Shown here: in pieces, positions 44,202 to 53,055 of the stretch
Position numbering within the stretch: the stretch's first letter is position 1
How the letters are laid out: each line of letters begins with the position of its first letter
From: Methylovulum miyakonense HT12
GTDB taxonomy: Bacteria; Pseudomonadota; Gammaproteobacteria; Methylococcales; Methylomonadaceae
DNA length: 64,000 nucleotides
Reading direction: 5' to 3'
NCBI RefSeq assembly: GCF_000384075.1
Contig: NZ_KB913025.1
Span: forward strand, 1,813,551-1,877,550
The notes under the pieces: generated by a model
Database searches by the model: none
What the model was told of the DNA's origin: nothing
The model's input: the letters and a program-made list of their open reading frames with translations, nothing else
Made by a program: the position numbers and the translations under genes

Positions 44202-47200
44202 AGTTCTGGATTGGCAGGCGATGGATAGGACGGCAAAGTGCCGGATTTAGGCTGCGACGGACGTAAGCGTTGCGCCACGGCTTGCACCGCCACATAAAAG
44301 ACGGGCGTCAACAACAAGCCGAACAAGGTCACGCCGATCATGCCGCTGAATACGGCGGTGCCTAATAACCGCCGCGATTCCGCGCCCGCACCTTCGGCAA
44401 CCACTAGCGGGAACACGCCCATGATGAACGCGAACGAGGTCATCAAAATGGGGCGCAAGCGGATTTTTGACGCTTCCACGGCGGCGTCGAAACGGCTGAG
44501 GCCGCTTTCCTGGCGTTGCTTCGCGAATTCGACAATCAGGATCGCGTTCTTACAGGCCAGCCCCACTAAAACGATGAAACCAATTTGGGTGAAGATGTTG
44601 TTGTCCATATCGCTTAACCAGACGCCCGCCATCGACGACAGGATGCACATCGGCACGATCAGGATCACCGCGAACGGTAATGACCAGCTTTCGTATTGGG
44701 CCGCCAGCGCCAGGAACACGAAAATGACGCTGAGCGGGAACACCAGCAGGGCGACATTCCCCGCCAAAACCTGTTGCAGGCTAAGCTCGGTCCATTCGAA
44801 AGCGAACCCCGGTGGCAATTCGCCGTCCATCAGCTTGCCCATCATCTCAATGGCCTGGCCGGAACTGACGCCAGGCAAGGTGCCGCCATTGATTTCTGCG
44901 GCCGGGTACATGTTGTAACGGGTGATATTGTCCGGCCCGGCAATGTTCTGTACATTCACCAGCGAACCTAAGGGCACCATGCCGCCTTGCTGGTTACGTG
45001 TCTTCAGCTCGGCGATGTCTTCCGGTTTCATGCGGAAATCCGAATCGGCCTGCGCCACCACCTGGTAAGTCCGGCCAAATTGGTTGAAGTCATTGACATA
45101 CATCGAGCCCAGATAAATTTGCAAGGTGTCGAACACGTCTTTCAGCGGCACGCCCATGGACTTGACCCGTGTGCGGTCCACGTCCACGAACAATTGCGGC
45201 ACGCTGGCCCGGAACGTCGTGAACAAGCCCACGAGGCCGGGCAGCTGGTTGCCTTTGGCGATCAGTTCCGCATTGGTGTCCTTGAGCGCGTCAATACCGG
45301 CATTGGTGCGGTCTTGGATTTGCAGCTTGAAGCCGCCCACCGAACTCATGCCCCGGATCGGGGGTGGCGCAAACACGGCGATACGGGCATCCTCGACCTG
45401 GGCGAGGCGCTGCTGGAGCTTTTTGATGACGGCGTCGGCATGCAGTTCGGGGTGTCCGGCGCGTTTATCAAAATCATTAAGCCGCGCGAACATCGTCGCG
45501 ACATTGGAATGGCTGGAGCCGCTCAAAATCGAAAACCCCGCGTAGGCGTTGATGTGCTTGACGCCTTCGGTGTCCAGGACGATCTTGCTCGCTTGTTGGA
45601 CGACGGCTTGGGTCCGCGCCAGCGAAGCCGCGTCGGGCAGTTGCGCAAACAGGATCAGGTAGCCTTGGTCTTGCTGCGGGATGAATCCGGCCGGGACTTT
45701 TTCAAAAGCCAGGAAGTTAAGCCCGTTAAGCCCCAGATACAACACCAGCACCACCGCCGTCATACGGATCATCCGGCCGACCAGGCGCGAGTAACCGGCA
45801 CTGAAACGGTCGAAAAACCGGTTGAACGCGTTAAAGAACCAGCCCAGCAGGCTGTCTAGCAGCCGCGTGAACTTATCTTTCTTGCCGTGCGCGTTGTCCA
45901 GCATCAGGGCGCACAAGGCCGGGCTTAAGGTCAGCGAATTGAATGCCGAGATCACCGTGGACACGGCGATGGTCAACGCAAACTGTTTGTAAAACGCCCC
46001 GGAAACACCGGTGATGAACGCCGTCGGTACGAACACGGCGACCAACACCAAGGCGGTGGCGACAATCGGGCCGACCACCTCGTCCATCGCCAAGCGGGTC
46101 GCTTCCCGCGCCGACAAGCCTTGCGCGATATGGCGCTCGACGTTCTCGACGACGACGATGGCGTCATCGACGACGATGCCGATGGCCAGCACCAAGCCAA
46201 ATAACGACAAGGTGTTCAACGACAAACCCATCGCCGCCATCACCGCGAAAGTGCCGATCAGCGATACCGGCACGGCGAGCAGCGGGATCACCGTCGCCCG
46301 CCAGTTTTGCAGGAACACCACAACGACAATCACCACCAGCAACAGGGCTTCAAACAGCGTCTTGACCACCGCGTCGATGGATTGCTGCACGAACACCACG
46401 GTGTCATAGACCATGTTGTAATCCAGGCCTTTAGGGAAGCGCGTTTTCAGTTTTTCCATCGCCTCCACCACGGCCTTTTTGGTGTCCAGCGCGTTGGAGC
46501 CGGGCAACTGGAAGATGGCGAGGCCGACGGTAGGCTCGCCGTCCAGGAACAGCCCGGAGTTGTAATCCTTGGCGCCCAGTTCGATGCGGGCGACGTCCTT
46601 GAGGTAAGTCACCTGCCCGTCCTTGCCTTTTTTGATGACGATGCCGGCGAACTGTTCGGCCTCCATCAACCGTCCCATTGTGCTGACGGTGTACTGGAAA
46701 TCCGCATTTTCCTTGCTGGGCTGTTGGCCGACCACGCCGGCGGCAACCTGGATGTTCTGTTCGCGGATGGCGCTGACCACGTCGCTGGCGGTCAGGTTGC
46801 GGGCGGCGATTTGTTCAGGGTTCAGCCACAGGCGCATGCTGTAGTCGCGCGCGCCGAACACCAGAATATCGCCGACGCCGGGCAGCCGCGCCAAGGTGTC
46901 CTTGATTTGCAGCAGGGCATAATTGCTCATATAAACGCTGTCGTAACGTTTATCGGGGGAAACCAGGTTGACGACTAAGCTCAAATCCGGGCTGCGTTTC
47001 TTGACGCTGATGCCTTGCCGCCGGACTTCCTCCGGCAGTTTCGGTTCGGCGAGCGCGACACGGTTTTGCACCAGCACCTGCGCCTTATCAAGGTTGGTGC
47101 CGGGCTTGAAAGTGATCGTCAACGCCATATTGCCGCTGTTGGTCGATTGCGAGGACATGTACAGCATGTCTTCGACGCCGTTGACTTCCTGCTCGATCGG

Positions 47201-47398
47201 TGTCGCCACCGTTTCCGCCACGACTTTGGCGTTGGCGCCCGCATAAGTCGCCGTGATGACCACGGTGGGCGGGGCGATTTCGGGGTATTGGGTGATGGGC
47301 AAGCCGATCAGCGCCAGGCCGCCGACCAGGACGATCAGGATGGACAAGACCGAGGCAAAAATGGGTTTGTCGATAAAAAAATGGGCGAACCGGTTCAT
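44198..47398 (-). CDS. RND multidrug efflux pump (HAE1 family, AcrB/MexB-type)
   Basis: 1066 aa inner-membrane proton/drug antiporter. Start FAHFFIDKPIFASVLSILIV; loop QYPEIAPPTVVITATYAGA; the proton-relay aspartate pair in AIGIVVDDAIVVVENVERH (about residue 410) and the relay lysine in VGLACKNAILIVEFAKQ (about residue 945). Twelve helices with two large periplasmic loops, as in AcrB. These residues place it in the drug-exporting HAE1 group rather than the metal-exporting HME group. It starts 3 nt after the adaptor gene. Substrates unknown. Confidence 0.95.
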   Translation of the reverse strand: MNRFAHFFIDKPIFASVLSILIVLVGGLALIGLPITQYPEIAPPTVVITATYAGANAKVVAETVATPIEQEVNGVEDMLYMSSQSTNSGNMALTITFKPGTNLDKAQVLVQNRVALAEPKLPEEVRRQGISVKKRSPDLSLVVNLVSPDKRYDSVYMSNYALLQIKDTLARLPGVGDILVFGARDYSMRLWLNPEQIAARNLTASDVVSAIREQNIQVAAGVVGQQPSKENADFQYTVSTMGRLMEAEQFAGIVIKKGKDGQVTYLKDVARIELGAKDYNSGLFLDGEPTVGLAIFQLPGSNALDTKKAVVEAMEKLKTRFPKGLDYNMVYDTVVFVQQSIDAVVKTLFEALLLVVIVVVVFLQNWRATVIPLLAVPVSLIGTFAVMAAMGLSLNTLSLFGLVLAIGIVVDDAIVVVENVERHIAQGLSAREATRLAMDEVVGPIVATALVLVAVFVPTAFITGVSGAFYKQFALTIAVSTVISAFNSLTLSPALCALMLDNAHGKKDKFTRLLDSLLGWFFNAFNRFFDRFSAGYSRLVGRMIRMTAVVLVLYLGLNGLNFLAFEKVPAGFIPQQDQGYLILFAQLPDAASLARTQAVVQQASKIVLDTEGVKHINAYAGFSILSGSSHSNVATMFARLNDFDKRAGHPELHADAVIKKLQQRLAQVEDARIAVFAPPPIRGMSSVGGFKLQIQDRTNAGIDALKDTNAELIAKGNQLPGLVGLFTTFRASVPQLFVDVDRTRVKSMGVPLKDVFDTLQIYLGSMYVNDFNQFGRTYQVVAQADSDFRMKPEDIAELKTRNQQGGMVPLGSLVNVQNIAGPDNITRYNMYPAAEINGGTLPGVSSGQAIEMMGKLMDGELPPGFAFEWTELSLQQVLAGNVALLVFPLSVIFVFLALAAQYESWSLPFAVILIVPMCILSSMAGVWLSDMDNNIFTQIGFIVLVGLACKNAILIVEFAKQRQESGLSRFDAAVEASKIRLRPILMTSFAFIMGVFPLVVAEGAGAESRRLLGTAVFSGMIGVTLFGLLLTPVFYVAVQAVAQRLRPSQPKSGTLPSYPSPANPEL

Positions 47399-47401
47399 GG
47401 C

Positions 47402-48688
47402 CTATTTCCCCGCCTTGTTTTCAGTGACCGCAATCCGTTCAGGATTGACCTTGATGCCGGGTTTGAGCTTTTGCAAGCCTTCAATAACCACCCAGTCTCC
47501 CGGTTCCAAGCCTTCGGCGATGACCCGCGACTGGCCGATATGGGCACCCAAGACCACCTTGCGGTATTCCACTTGGTTGTCCTGGTTGGCTATCCAGACA
47601 AACCGTTGGGCCTGGTCTGTGGCAATGGCGCGGTCAGGCAGCAACAGGGCGGGGTAGGGCAGGCTGCCGCGCACACGCATACGGGCAAAAAAGCCGGGGC
47701 TTAATAAGTTGTCGGGGTTGGCGAACACGCCACGCAAGGCCACCGTGCCGGTGGCGGCATCTTCACGCGGGGATAGGTAATCGAGTGCGCCCTGATGGGG
47801 AAAGTCCGCCTCGTCGGCAACCGCCAGTTGCGCGGGCGTTTGTCCGGCGCCCGATCCGCCGGGGCCGCCCGACCCGCCTTGTTGGGCGAGCCGCCGGTAT
47901 TTCAGCACCGAACGTTCATCCGCATCGACATAAACATAAACCGGGTCGGTGGAAACGATAAACGTCAGGCGCGTCGCGTCAGCCCCGCCACCGCTGACCA
48001 AGTTGCCTTCGGTGACCAGTTCGCGGCCTACCCGCCCGTCTATCGGCGCGCGTACCTGCGTGAACTCCAGGTTAAGCCGTGCCGAATAAACTTTGGCTTC
48101 CGCAGACTTGACGGCGGCAACCGCCTCATACAAGCCCGTGCTGCGGGCGTCGTATTCCTCTTCGGAAATGGCTTTGGCGCGGAACAGGCGCTCGGCGCGC
48201 TCCTGGTCATTTTTAGCGAGGTCCCGGCGGGATTTGGCCCGTTCCAGCTCGGCTTCGTCATAGTTTAATTGCGCCTTGAACGGCTTAGGGTCGATCAAAA
48301 ACAGCAGGTCGCCTTTTTTTACCTTGGCCCCGGCCTTGAAGTTCACTTTCTCCAAATAGCCGCCGACCCGTGCACGCACGTCCACCGACTCGACCGCTTC
48401 GATATGGCCGGTGAATTCGTCCCATTCCGTGACTTCCTGGTGCAAGGCTTGGGCAATTTTGACATTGGGCGGCGGGGCTTGGGCGGGTTTGGCGCCAAGG
48501 CCGGTTTGTTGGCCGCAGCCAGCTATCGCCATGAGCGTGGCGGCGGCCAACAATCCTGGCCGCGCCTGTTGCGTTGGGGTTTTCCAAAACACGGACATCA
48601 GCAACCAGACAACACTGACGGCTTCAAGTCCCCCGTGGAAAAGGCGGGGGAGATGGATGGCAGCCAGTTTAGCTATGTTTTTGTTCAT
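47402..48688 (-). CDS. RND efflux adaptor (AcrA/MexA-type) lipoprotein
   Basis: Up to 428 aa periplasmic adaptor. Lipobox in ATLMAIAGCGQQTGL; lipoyl half VRARVGGYLEKVNFKAGAKV; helical hairpin DYNEAELERAKSRRDLAKN-like region; second half IDGRVGRELVTEGNLV; barrel domain DPVYVYVDADERSVLKY. The start is uncertain: ATG 48688 gives a long N-terminal extension before the lipobox, ATG 48598 (MSVFWKTPTQQ) gives a normal signal. Both lack a strong ribosome binding site. The gene heads the operon; a palindrome lies 26 nt upstream of 48688. Confidence 0.9.
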   Translation of the reverse strand: MNKNIAKLAAIHLPRLFHGGLEAVSVVWLLMSVFWKTPTQQARPGLLAAATLMAIAGCGQQTGLGAKPAQAPPPNVKIAQALHQEVTEWDEFTGHIEAVESVDVRARVGGYLEKVNFKAGAKVKKGDLLFLIDPKPFKAQLNYDEAELERAKSRRDLAKNDQERAERLFRAKAISEEEYDARSTGLYEAVAAVKSAEAKVYSARLNLEFTQVRAPIDGRVGRELVTEGNLVSGGGADATRLTFIVSTDPVYVYVDADERSVLKYRRLAQQGGSGGPGGSGAGQTPAQLAVADEADFPHQGALDYLSPREDAATGTVALRGVFANPDNLLSPGFFARMRVRGSLPYPALLLPDRAIATDQAQRFVWIANQDNQVEYRKVVLGAHIGQSRVIAEGLEPGDWVVIEGLQKLKPGIKVNPERIAVTENKAGK

Positions 48689-48713
48689 CCTGTTTACGTT
48701 CCGGCGTCAATTA

Positions 48714-48747
48714 AAATTAAATGGTAAAATATATTATCATTTAATTT
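48714..48747. promoter_or_regulatory. Candidate operator of the efflux operon
   Basis: Perfect 10-bp inverted repeat AAATTAAATG (48714-48723) and CATTTAATTT (48738-48747) with a 14-bp AT-rich spacer. It sits directly before the adaptor gene and is the only such palindrome between the operon and the divergent tetR gene, so TetR binding here is a fair guess. Confidence 0.5.
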
Positions 48748-48798
48748 AAGTTATGATCTAGCCCTAATTCAATTCAATCCAATCCGTTTAGTGGGTAA

Positions 48799-49184
48799 CT
48801 GACGTTACGCAGTAACGTGTTTTCGCTCCCGTTTGCCGCGCCGAGCACCGCAGGTTTTGTCGGGAACAGCCCGAAGGGGGCGCGGCAAGGATGCCGCGCG
48901 TCGGCAGGTACCCACAGGGCATAAAAGGGCAGGAAGCCCTCTCTGCTGACCCCCGACAAAACCGAGGAGCGCAAGGAGGAAGCGGCAATCGGGCCGCCTT
49001 TTCTTTGGATACTTTCTTTTCGACTGCACGGATGCAGGAGGTAGGGCAACGCAGGAGCAGTTGCCGGGGCGGAGCAAAAGAAAGTATCTCGCTTTCGGGT
49101 GCGAGAACCCGATTAAAAAACTGTCGCGCTAGCGACTCATCATTATTTATTTTCAAGTCGCAGAAAATGTCTGCGTAACATCAG
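48799..49184. mobile_element. 386-bp non-autonomous inverted-repeat element with 7-bp target duplication
   Basis: Ends CTGACGTTACGCAG (48799-48812) and CTGCGTAACATCAG (49171-49184) are inverted repeats with one mismatch. Each end is flanked by TGGGTAA (48792-48798 and 49185-49191), a target duplication. Inside, GATACTTTCTTTT near 49008 pairs with AAAAGAAAGTATC near 49076, the kind of stem seen in small repeats of many proteobacteria. ORFs in it are not credible genes. It lies 13 nt before the tetR start. Confidence 0.8.
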
Positions 49185-49197
49185 TGGGTAATACAAC

Positions 49198-49839
49198 ATG
49201 ATTAAATGCGGACGACCACGTAAGGGCGAAGAATCCCTGAGCCGTGACCGTTTACTGGATACCGCCTTCAAGCTTTTTCTTGAACATGGTTATGGGAATT
49301 TTTGTTTGGAAACCGTTGCTAAAGAGGCCCGTGTGTCCATGCGCACCATTTACTCCCAATTCGGGGGCAAGGCGGGGTTGTTTGGTGCGGTCATCAAGCG
49401 TTGTAGTGACCGTTTTGTCACCGTTTTGTCGGAGGATAATGTCTTGGAAAACCAGCCGGATGAGGCGCTGGCCAATTTTGCGAAGCAATATCTGCAGGCT
49501 ATCACCCGGCCCGATGCGGTGCGCATCCGCGCCATACTGTTAGGTGAAGCGTTGCGCTTCCCGGACCTTGCCACGCAGTTTTATGAACAAGGGCCGCAAC
49601 GCACCTTGCTCCATTTGGCGCAATTTTTCGCACGCCAGCAGCAAGCGGGGTATTTTGTTGCGGTAGATCCGCACATCCTCGCCGACCAATTCTTAGGCGC
49701 ATTCCGTAGCGAACGCTTCCAAAAACTCCAGCTAGGTTTGGCGCCAACGCCCGACGAAGCGGAAATTGATGTTTGGGCACGGCAGACCACGTCGTTGTTT
49801 TTACAAGGATGCTTGAAGGCTAGGGTGCCAGCCAAGTAA
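49198..49839 (+). CDS. TetR/AcrR-family repressor
   Basis: 213 aa. N-terminal helix-turn-helix DTAFKLFLEHGYGNFCLETV and AKEARVSMRTIYSQFGGKAG typical of TetR; C-terminal ligand domain (NFAKQYLQAITRPDAVRIRA). Divergent to the RND operon, it most likely represses it and responds to its substrates. The ATG at 49198 has only GTGGGTAATACAAC before it, a weak site, and the region in front was split by the 386-bp element. Confidence 0.88.
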   Translation: MIKCGRPRKGEESLSRDRLLDTAFKLFLEHGYGNFCLETVAKEARVSMRTIYSQFGGKAGLFGAVIKRCSDRFVTVLSEDNVLENQPDEALANFAKQYLQAITRPDAVRIRAILLGEALRFPDLATQFYEQGPQRTLLHLAQFFARQQQAGYFVAVDPHILADQFLGAFRSERFQKLQLGLAPTPDEAEIDVWARQTTSLFLQGCLKARVPAK

Positions 49840-49924
49840 ATCGGGTTTGTTTCAAACGATTGCCCAAATATAAAACCCATGGCTATGGGATATATGCCGC
49901 TCTTCCTTAGCGGGATGCCGCCGC

Positions 49925-50203
49925 CTGTCAGAACGTGTTTTATATGAACTGTTGGTGTCATGGGCGCAAAAGAAAGAGGACACGGGTGGTGTATTCGCCG
50001 GATGGTTGACAGTTTCGGTTGAAGAATTACGGCAAATGCTCGGTGTTCCCGATTCTTATGCGTGGGTGATCTTTGAGCGTCAGGTTTTAAATGTAGTTAA
50101 AGCCGAACTGCTGGAAAAAGCCAATATCCAAGTCAACATCTCCCGCAAAAAAACCAGCCGAAAAATCACTCATTTGAAAATTGAGTTTATTAGCGGCTCG
50201 TAA
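49925..50203 (+). pseudogene. Fragment of a plasmid replication initiator (Rep_3 family)
   Basis: About 90 codons that match the middle of RepB/Rep_3 initiators: LSERVLYELLVSWAQKKEDT, VSVEELRQMLGVPDSYAWVI, FERQVLNVVKAELLEKANIQ and a tail SRKKTSRKITHLKIEF. The winged-helix start and the rest are missing, and the only upstream start is a TTG. The reading frame remains open from about 49925, where it meets a dispersed repeat. I judge it a remnant of an integrated plasmid; recognition is from family memory. Confidence 0.65.
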
Positions 50204-50209
50204 TAGCCT

Positions 50210-50282
50210 GTAGGTTGGGGTGAGGCAACGAACCCCAACAACCCATGATGCGTTGGGTTACGCTATCGCTAACCCAACCTAC
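50210..50282. repeat. Dispersed palindromic repeat
   Basis: GTAGGTTGGG at 50210-50219 pairs with CCCAACCTAC at 50273-50282; the interior carries GCGTTGGGTTACGCTATCGC. Similar sequences are common in intergenic regions of many bacteria. Confidence 0.6.
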
Positions 50283-50410
50283 GGGCTAGCGGGATGATGC
50301 CAGCCTGCCAGAATGTGTTTTGAAGGGGCTACATGGCCTGGTTGCGCCGGACCGCCCGCGACGCTTTAAAACACGTCCTTAGCTTTTCCGAGGCGCCACA
50401 TCAGCCGAGC

Positions 50411-51649
50411 CTAGAAGCCATCCGGTTTTTTTCCTGCGGCCGCCGCTTTGGGCAGATGGGCCGTCAAGGTGTTGGAACCGCTACGCAACAGGCGCATGAT
50501 GTCGGCAGTCCGCCACTCAGGATGCAACTGCAACAACAACGCCGCGACACCGGCGACATGCGGTGCGGCGAAAGAACTGCCGGTCATGAAATCGTAAGCT
50601 TGGTGCGGCACGGTGGTGAGGATGTCCTTGCCGGGGGCGATGATGCCGGGATGGCCGCTGCTGTCCTCGCCGACTGCGACCACGCCTGACAAGTTGGCGG
50701 GGAAGCCGTCAACTTGGCCTTTCTTAGGTACTGCGGCGATGACGAGCGTGCCTTTGGCCAGGGCTTTTTCCAGCAATTGCCGTAGCAAAGGGTCATCGGG
50801 GCCGCTAAGGCTCAGGTTGATAATGCGGCTATCCATCTTCAATGCCTGATTGAGCGCTAGCGCCAGGGTAAAGCTGTTGCAATGTGCCGCCAGCGCATCC
50901 GGCTTGCTTGGCCAGCAGGCCCGGAAGGCCAATATTTCCGCCTCAGGGGCGATACCGGTGATGCCTATGCCATTGCCAGGATGCGCCGCCAGCACCCCCG
51001 CCACCGCCGTGCCATGGATGTCGGCCAGATTATGGTCTGCCGGTTCCGCCGCGACATTTTCAAAATATTTGATTTGCCCTTTAAGGTCAGGGTGGTCAAG
51101 GTCCACGCCCGCGTCGATCAAGGCGATGCGGATACCGCGTCCGGTAGTGACGGGGTGCAAGTCGGCGATGCCTAGGGCCTGGAAACCTGCCTGCAAATGC
51201 CGGTAAGGGTCGTTGCCAGATACCAAAGCGGGGGGTTGGCCGAGCACCTCAAAACGGTGCAGGGCCTGCACCGTGCTGATCGAAGGGTCTTGGCGCAAGG
51301 CCTGTATGGCTTGGGATAGGGGCCGCCCCTCCGGCACTTCATACAATACGCAGCTTACGCCCAATTCGGTCACCGGCCATTGGATGACAAGCTTCAGACG
51401 ATGGCGGTCAGCCAGCTCATTGGCTTTGCGGCCGCCCCAACTGGAATTACGGTATTGTTCCACAACCTGGTAATTGTCTTGCTGGTTGCCTTGCAGATTG
51501 CGGGCTATGCTGCGGTCGGCGAAAGTCACCAACAGGCGGCGGTCTTCGTTGACCGCGCTGTCGCCGAGGCGGGACAGGCCGGTAGTGCCTGCACAGGCGG
51601 CCAGCAGTCCGGACAGGCAAAGCAATAGGATCTGGGTGGACAGTTTCAT
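50411..51649 (-). CDS. Subtilisin-like (S8) serine protease lipoprotein
   Basis: About 412 aa. Lipobox in ILLLCLSGLLAACAGTTG; a propeptide-like region (RRLLVTFADRSIARNLQGNQ to about residue 155); then the S8 domain with catalytic aspartate in IRIALIDAGVDLDHPDLKG (near 185), histidine in NLADIHGTAVAGVLAA (near 220) and serine in MTGSSFAAPHVAGVAALL (near 359). Start at ATG 51649, eight bases after the anti-sigma stop; a longer reading from 51730 overlaps that gene. Third gene of an ECF sigma operon, so its synthesis is probably under that sigma factor. Substrates unknown. Confidence 0.9.
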   Translation of the reverse strand: MKLSTQILLLCLSGLLAACAGTTGLSRLGDSAVNEDRRLLVTFADRSIARNLQGNQQDNYQVVEQYRNSSWGGRKANELADRHRLKLVIQWPVTELGVSCVLYEVPEGRPLSQAIQALRQDPSISTVQALHRFEVLGQPPALVSGNDPYRHLQAGFQALGIADLHPVTTGRGIRIALIDAGVDLDHPDLKGQIKYFENVAAEPADHNLADIHGTAVAGVLAAHPGNGIGITGIAPEAEILAFRACWPSKPDALAAHCNSFTLALALNQALKMDSRIINLSLSGPDDPLLRQLLEKALAKGTLVIAAVPKKGQVDGFPANLSGVVAVGEDSSGHPGIIAPGKDILTTVPHQAYDFMTGSSFAAPHVAGVAALLLQLHPEWRTADIMRLLRSGSNTLTAHLPKAAAAGKKPDGF

Positions 51650-51656
51650 GGTGGTG

Positions 51657-52379
51657 TTACGGCTCCAGGGCGGGTTCGGCGAAGAGGACTTCTTTGTGCT
51701 GATGCAAGAACGCAATCGCCGCCGCGGCATCGGGCTGGCCGGTGGTGGTGTCCAATTGTATGGTGTAGGCCCCTACGCTATTGGGCCCGCCAACCCGTTG
51801 GCCATGGATGCTCGCCAGCATTTGGTTAATATGGCTTTCCGGCAAATCTTTGGCGAACACCACATGCAGCCTGACTCCGGGCGCTGGTGTCGGTTTGTTG
51901 TCCGATAAGGTGTAATAACCGCTAGTTGGGCTAGTGCCACGGTCTTGCAGGGCCAACGGCAGCATCGCCAGCAGCACTGTCGCGGCCAACGCAAGCGGTT
52001 TGCCGGGTTGGCCGAGGTAAGGCGATAGCCGTTTGGCCAAGGTCTTCTTTGTGTAACTTCCCAAGCCTTCGCTGCCGTCCTTGTCGGCGGTGGGGCGAAC
52101 TGGCAGGAGGGGGGCTTTGGGTGCGGGGATTTGTAATTTGTCACGGATATTGGCGAAAGAGGCATGGGCGGCCACATCAAGATCAGTTGACTGCACCACT
52201 GCCGCCGCCAGCTTGTTGATGGCCAGCAACTCCCGCCGGCATGACAGGCACGTCCGTACATGCCGTTCAACCTGTTGCCGCTCGTCAGCGTCCAAGGCAT
52301 CCTTCATATACCAAGGCAACAACAGTTGGGTTGCTTCATGCAAATCAGTTCCAGATTCGGGCTCGGTCGTTGTGTTCAT
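51657..52379 (-). CDS. Zinc-finger anti-sigma factor with C-terminal inhibitor-like domain
   Basis: About 240 aa. Cytoplasmic anti-sigma domain with ADERQQVERHVRTCLSCRRE (H-x3-C-x2-C motif), one transmembrane helix (LALAATVLLAMLPLALQ, about residue 155), and a periplasmic domain ending GVRLHVVFAKDLPESHINQM and LDTTTGQPDAAAAIAFLHQH that resembles an I9-type propeptide inhibitor. Start at ATG 52379, 4 nt after the sigma stop. The periplasmic domain could sense or inhibit the S8 protease encoded next, an inference. Confidence 0.82.
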   Translation of the reverse strand: MNTTTEPESGTDLHEATQLLLPWYMKDALDADERQQVERHVRTCLSCRRELLAINKLAAAVVQSTDLDVAAHASFANIRDKLQIPAPKAPLLPVRPTADKDGSEGLGSYTKKTLAKRLSPYLGQPGKPLALAATVLLAMLPLALQDRGTSPTSGYYTLSDNKPTPAPGVRLHVVFAKDLPESHINQMLASIHGQRVGGPNSVGAYTIQLDTTTGQPDAAAAIAFLHQHKEVLFAEPALEP

Positions 52380-52383
52380 GATC

Positions 52384-52917
52384 TCAGTTCCCTTGGGTTT
52401 CGGCAAATGCCTGCAATCTCTTACGCGCATGGAACATCCGCGTTTTTACAGTGTTTTCAGGGCAATCAAGGATAACGGCGATGTCCTGGTAAGGCAGGCC
52501 GTGGTAAAAAGTCAGCTCGATAACCGCCCGTTGGTCGGGTGGCAGCGCGGCCAGCGCACGGCCCAACCAATCCGCATTTTCAAGGTGTTGTGCCGGGTTT
52601 GGAGAGGGGTCCCGTAGTGTTTCCAGCACGTCATCAAGATCGGCATCGTTAGTACGGGCATGTTTGGCCAATGATTTTAATGCCTTGTTATAGGCAATGC
52701 CAAACACCCAAGTGGATAGTTTGCTTTTATGGTTATAGTGCCGCGGTTTTTCCCAAACCACCAATAAAGTTTCTTGGATCAACTCTTCGACGGTTTCAGG
52801 CTGGCGGGTCATGCGCTGGATAAAGCCAAACAGCTTTGGGTAATAGAGTTTATAAAACGCTTCAAAGGCCAGCATGTCGCCTTCGATGATGCGCTGCAAC
52901 AAGGCGTATTCATCCAT
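52384..52917 (-). CDS. ECF-type RNA polymerase sigma factor
   Basis: About 177 aa. Region 2: MLAFEAFYKLYYPKLFGFIQ, RQPETVEELIQETLLVVWEK, KLSTWVFGIAYNKALKSLAK; region 4: LAALPPDQRAVIELTFYHGL and YQDIAVILDCPENTVKTRMF. Standard ECF layout. Start chosen at ATG 52917 (MDEYALLQRI); longer in-frame starts at 52977 or 53025 lack a ribosome binding site and add a non-sigma leader. The gene is followed at once by its anti-sigma factor, and it probably controls its own operon. Confidence 0.88.
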   Translation of the reverse strand: MDEYALLQRIIEGDMLAFEAFYKLYYPKLFGFIQRMTRQPETVEELIQETLLVVWEKPRHYNHKSKLSTWVFGIAYNKALKSLAKHARTNDADLDDVLETLRDPSPNPAQHLENADWLGRALAALPPDQRAVIELTFYHGLPYQDIAVILDCPENTVKTRMFHARKRLQAFAETQGN

Positions 52918-53055
52918 GGCGGTATCTACCTGTCCGGTTAATATAGGCTTGGTTTGGGTGGGGACGATGTGCAACATAAGGTTAGGGTGCTCCAGTTTTG
53001 CTTGAACACTGAATTCCCAGTTCACCGGAAAAAGTTCAGCACCCGCTAAAAAATG

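Larger units (their letters stand above)
49840..50410. other. Relic region: Rep fragment and dispersed repeats
   Basis: Apart from the pseudogene and repeats annotated separately, there is no intact gene. Both GGGATG(CC)GCC...CAGAA(C/T)GTGTTTT stretches (49911-49942 and 50289-50324) are copies of one repeat, and CGCGACGCTTTAAAACACGT at about 50358 belongs to the same family. Confidence 0.5.

Noticed and set aside
48774-49178. Several ORFs inside the inverted-repeat element
   Set aside because: They are structured by repeat stems and lack plausible starts; not genes.
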